A DNA stretch of 7,579 nt from Propionibacterium sp. (lineage in GTDB: Bacteria; Actinomycetota; Actinomycetes; Actinomycetales; Actinomycetaceae), in contig JAKECL010000074.1 of NCBI GenBank assembly GCA_030460725.1, forward strand, positions 1-7,579, given 5' to 3'. Of this stretch, positions 6,508-7,579 are shown piece by piece. The notes under the pieces were generated by a model. The model did no database searches. It was not told the DNA's origin and saw only the letters and a list, made by a program, of their open reading frames with translations. Numbering within the stretch: position 1 is the stretch's first letter; each line of letters starts with the position of its first letter. Both the position numbers and the translations under genes were made by a program.

Positions 6508-7071
6508 TCAGTCAGTGCCCACATCTCCGCAGGCGTATCCGCGGGCCACCACCTTGGCGAAGTCACGGGAGAAACGGTCGACCCGCTCCCAGTCCGTGTA
6601 CACCTCGTGAACACTGGAGTCGGTGGGCTTGCCGGTACGGCTCATGATCTGCTGGATGAGGAACCGGTCGACCGGATTGTATGCGGGGTAGTCCAACTCC
6701 CCTGCGAAGACCTCGCGCAGGGTCGGTTCCCAGGGGGTGCGTTCCAGGAACTTGCGGGTGTAGGCGTTCGTGTCAACCTGGTCCTTCCCGGGCTTCGTCG
6801 CAACCAGGTTCACGCCGAAGAAGGCACTGGGCATGCCAGAGAGCCGTTCGGCATTGCGCCTGGCGAAGTGCCACACGGCTCGCGTGAAGTGCCCGTAGCG
6901 CACCGATGCACCCACGACCACGGCCCCGTGCTGCTGGGGATCGACCATCGTGTTCCTCTCCAGCGGACCGAGGTCACAGTGGTGCCCTGCCTGCTGGAGG
7001 TGTTCGGCGACGCGCCCAGCAATGGACGTGGTGTGGCCGAATCGGCTGGAGTGCAGGACGAGAATGTCCAT
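6508..7071 (-). CDS. hemG: HemG-like flavodoxin-domain protein (menaquinone-dependent protoporphyrinogen IX dehydrogenase family)
   Basis: A 187-residue flavodoxin-fold protein, close in length to E. coli HemG (181). It starts with a beta strand and FMN-phosphate loop, DILVLHSSRFGHTTSIA (2-18), then VVVGASVRYGHF (51-62), MPSAFFGVNLVATKPGK (80-96), DTNAYTRKFLERTPWEP (100-116), FAGELDYPAYNPVDRFLIQQIM (122-143) and VYTDWERVDRF (157-167). Each block aligns in order with HemG, including the long loop that distinguishes HemG from ordinary flavodoxins. In the known pathway HemG oxidises protoporphyrinogen IX to protoporphyrin IX using FMN and quinone. Gram-positive bacteria usually oxidise coproporphyrinogen with HemY/CgoX instead, so the true substrate here is uncertain. 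The ATG at 7071 is chosen because the flavodoxin fold begins there; the frame is open to 7278 but that extension is not family-like. Only a weak GGA precedes this ATG. Confidence 0.85.
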   Translation of the reverse strand: MDILVLHSSRFGHTTSIAGRVAEHLQQAGHHCDLGPLERNTMVDPQQHGAVVVGASVRYGHFTRAVWHFARRNAERLSGMPSAFFGVNLVATKPGKDQVDTNAYTRKFLERTPWEPTLREVFAGELDYPAYNPVDRFLIQQIMSRTGKPTDSSVHEVYTDWERVDRFSRDFAKVVARGYACGDVGTD

Positions 7072-7260
7072 GAGAACGGTCCAATCCCCGGTCGGGTGCG
7101 CCGTTCCCGGCGCGGGGCGTCTTGTCCACGACATGGTAGGCAGGAAGGCATTCACACACTCGCGACGCCGTGTCATCTCCCCTGGTACCAGGATCACGCA
7201 CGGAGCCATCCTGGGGCCAGCAGGCCTCCCACCGGGGATCCGGGTGTTCCCCACCACGGA
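7072..7260. other. Non-coding region upstream of the HemG-like gene
   Basis: Lies between the surface-protein terminator and the HemG-like start and must hold that gene's promoter, but I cannot name convincing hexamers (a TACCAT near 7132-7137 on the leftward strand is only a weak -10 candidate). It contains the perfect 12-bp palindrome CCTGGTACCAGG (7181-7192). No credible gene. Confidence 0.45.
7181..7192. repeat. Perfect 12-bp palindrome
   Basis: CCTGGTACCAGG has no spacer, so it is more a candidate protein-binding site than an RNA hairpin. It is 109 bp upstream of the HemG-like ATG, within its probable control region. A chance occurrence is possible in GC-rich DNA. Confidence 0.35.
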
Positions 7261-7308
7261 AAAGCAGGACGGTGGCACCGGGAACGTCCCGGGGCCACCG
7301 TCCTGCTC
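7261..7308 (-). terminator. Strong intrinsic terminator of the surface-protein gene
   Basis: AGCAGGACGGTGGC (7264-7277) pairs exactly with GCCACCGTCCTGCT (7295-7308) over 14 bp. After one A/G mismatch an inner CCGGGA/TCCCGG stem (7279-7284 with 7288-7293) closes on a 3-nt loop, ACG. Read leftward, the hairpin is followed by a short U run (complement of AAAA at 7261-7264). It begins 31 bp after the stop of the LAKTG protein and should separate it from the HemG-like gene. Confidence 0.88.
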
Positions 7309-7339
7309 ACTTCATCTCAGGCTCAGTGCCGGCGTTGCA

Positions 7340-7579
7340 TCACTTCCGCACTGCGCGCCGGATCGACATCACCGCGCCACCCGCAAGGAGCAGCGCAAGA
7401 GCTCCGCCACCGTAGAGGAGGGCATCGGATCCTGTCTTCGCCAGGTCGTCCCCACCCGGGCCTGCCGGCGTGGGAGTCGGCGTCGGCTTCACAGGTGTCG
7501 GCGTCGGAGTCGGCGTCGGCTTCACCGGCGTGGGCTCATTCGTGATCGCACCGAAGCTGCCCACCAGGGAATCACCCGA
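7340..7579 (-). CDS. C-terminal end of an LAxTG cell-wall-anchored surface protein (5' part outside the window)
   Basis: Only the last 79 residues are in the window; the frame stays open to the edge. They show, in order, a short end of a preceding domain (GDSLVGSFGAITNE), a Pro/Thr stretch with an 11-residue repeat of the form VKPTPTPTPTP (about 16-38), a Gly/Asp spacer, the sorting pentapeptide LAKTG (residues 46-50, bases 7430-7444), a hydrophobic helix (about 53-73) and a basic tail ending RRAVRK. This is the complete sortase sorting signal. LAxTG rather than LPxTG is typical of substrates of class E-like housekeeping sortases in high-GC actinobacteria. The Pro/Thr region would span the peptidoglycan. 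The function of the exposed part (adhesin, pilin subunit, enzyme) cannot be judged from this fragment. Confidence 0.88.
   Translation of the reverse strand, partial: SGDSLVGSFGAITNEPTPVKPTPTPTPTPVKPTPTPTPAGPGGDDLAKTGSDALLYGGGALALLLAGGAVMSIRRAVRK
7473..7525 (-). repeat. 33-bp tandem repeat encoding the Pro/Thr wall-spanning stretch
   Basis: The 20-bp segment at 7473-7492 recurs identically at 7506-7525, a 33-bp period that encodes one 11-residue VK(PT)nP unit. Between and around these, GTCGGCGTCGG-type hexamer repeats occur. Such exact DNA repeats are prone to copy-number change, so this stretch probably varies in length between strains. Confidence 0.75.

Noticed and set aside
7072..7278. 69-residue N-terminal extension of the HemG-like frame
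   Set aside because: It is not family-like, has no ribosome site at its start, and begins inside the upstream terminator hairpin; the flavodoxin fold begins at the ATG at 7071.
6475..7545. Long rightward open frame across the HemG-like gene, terminator and surface-protein end
   Set aside because: It crosses a strong terminator and runs antisense to two well-supported leftward genes; no ribosome site or domain is seen.
1..7579. CRISPR array, tRNA, rRNA or transposable element
   Set aside because: I saw no regularly spaced repeats with unique spacers, no tRNA-like cloverleaf, no rRNA sequence, and no transposase or terminal inverted repeats.

Overview
The window is high-GC DNA with actinobacterial gene style: GTG starts, tight overlaps, a DtxR/IdeR-type iron box and an LAxTG cell-wall sorting signal. 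An actinomycete of the Actinomyces/Schaalia or Cellulomonas type would fit, but the sequence alone does not fix the genus. I see no rRNA, tRNA, CRISPR array, insertion sequence or phage module.

Layout. A rightward pair fills the first half. It holds a membrane-bound proton-pumping pyrophosphatase (about 218-2704), apparently of the divergent K+-independent subfamily and preceded by a lipoprotein-type signal peptide. A GT-B glycosyltransferase (2701-3756) follows, joined to it by an ATGA stop/start overlap. A perfect 13-bp inverted repeat (3823-3853) closes this pair against the leftward genes.

Everything to the right is read leftward. In order of transcription these are: the 3' end of a Pro/Thr-rich surface protein with an LAKTG sorting signal (7340-7579, cut by the window edge) and a strong intrinsic terminator; a HemG-like flavodoxin (6508-7071); an aldo/keto reductase (5295-6227); a siderophore-interacting FAD ferric reductase (4377-5129) with a recognisable promoter and DtxR/IdeR operator; and a small four-helix membrane protein of the holin-like PF04020 family (3877-4257). 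The gaps between them (266, 165, 119 and 268 bp) suggest mostly separate transcription units rather than one operon.

How the genes may work together. The pyrophosphatase turns pyrophosphate from biosynthesis into a proton gradient, and the coupled glycosyltransferase would use nucleotide sugars whose synthesis releases pyrophosphate. The link is plausible but inferred. The reductase, HemG-like and siderophore genes are all flavin or NADPH redox enzymes, and two of them touch iron or heme, but only the siderophore gene shows an iron box.

I find no clearly new multi-gene system. The points most worth a second look are the lipobox at the pyrophosphatase N-terminus, its coupling to a glycosyltransferase, the HemG-type enzyme in a Gram-positive setting, and several unassigned palindromes upstream of the leftward genes.
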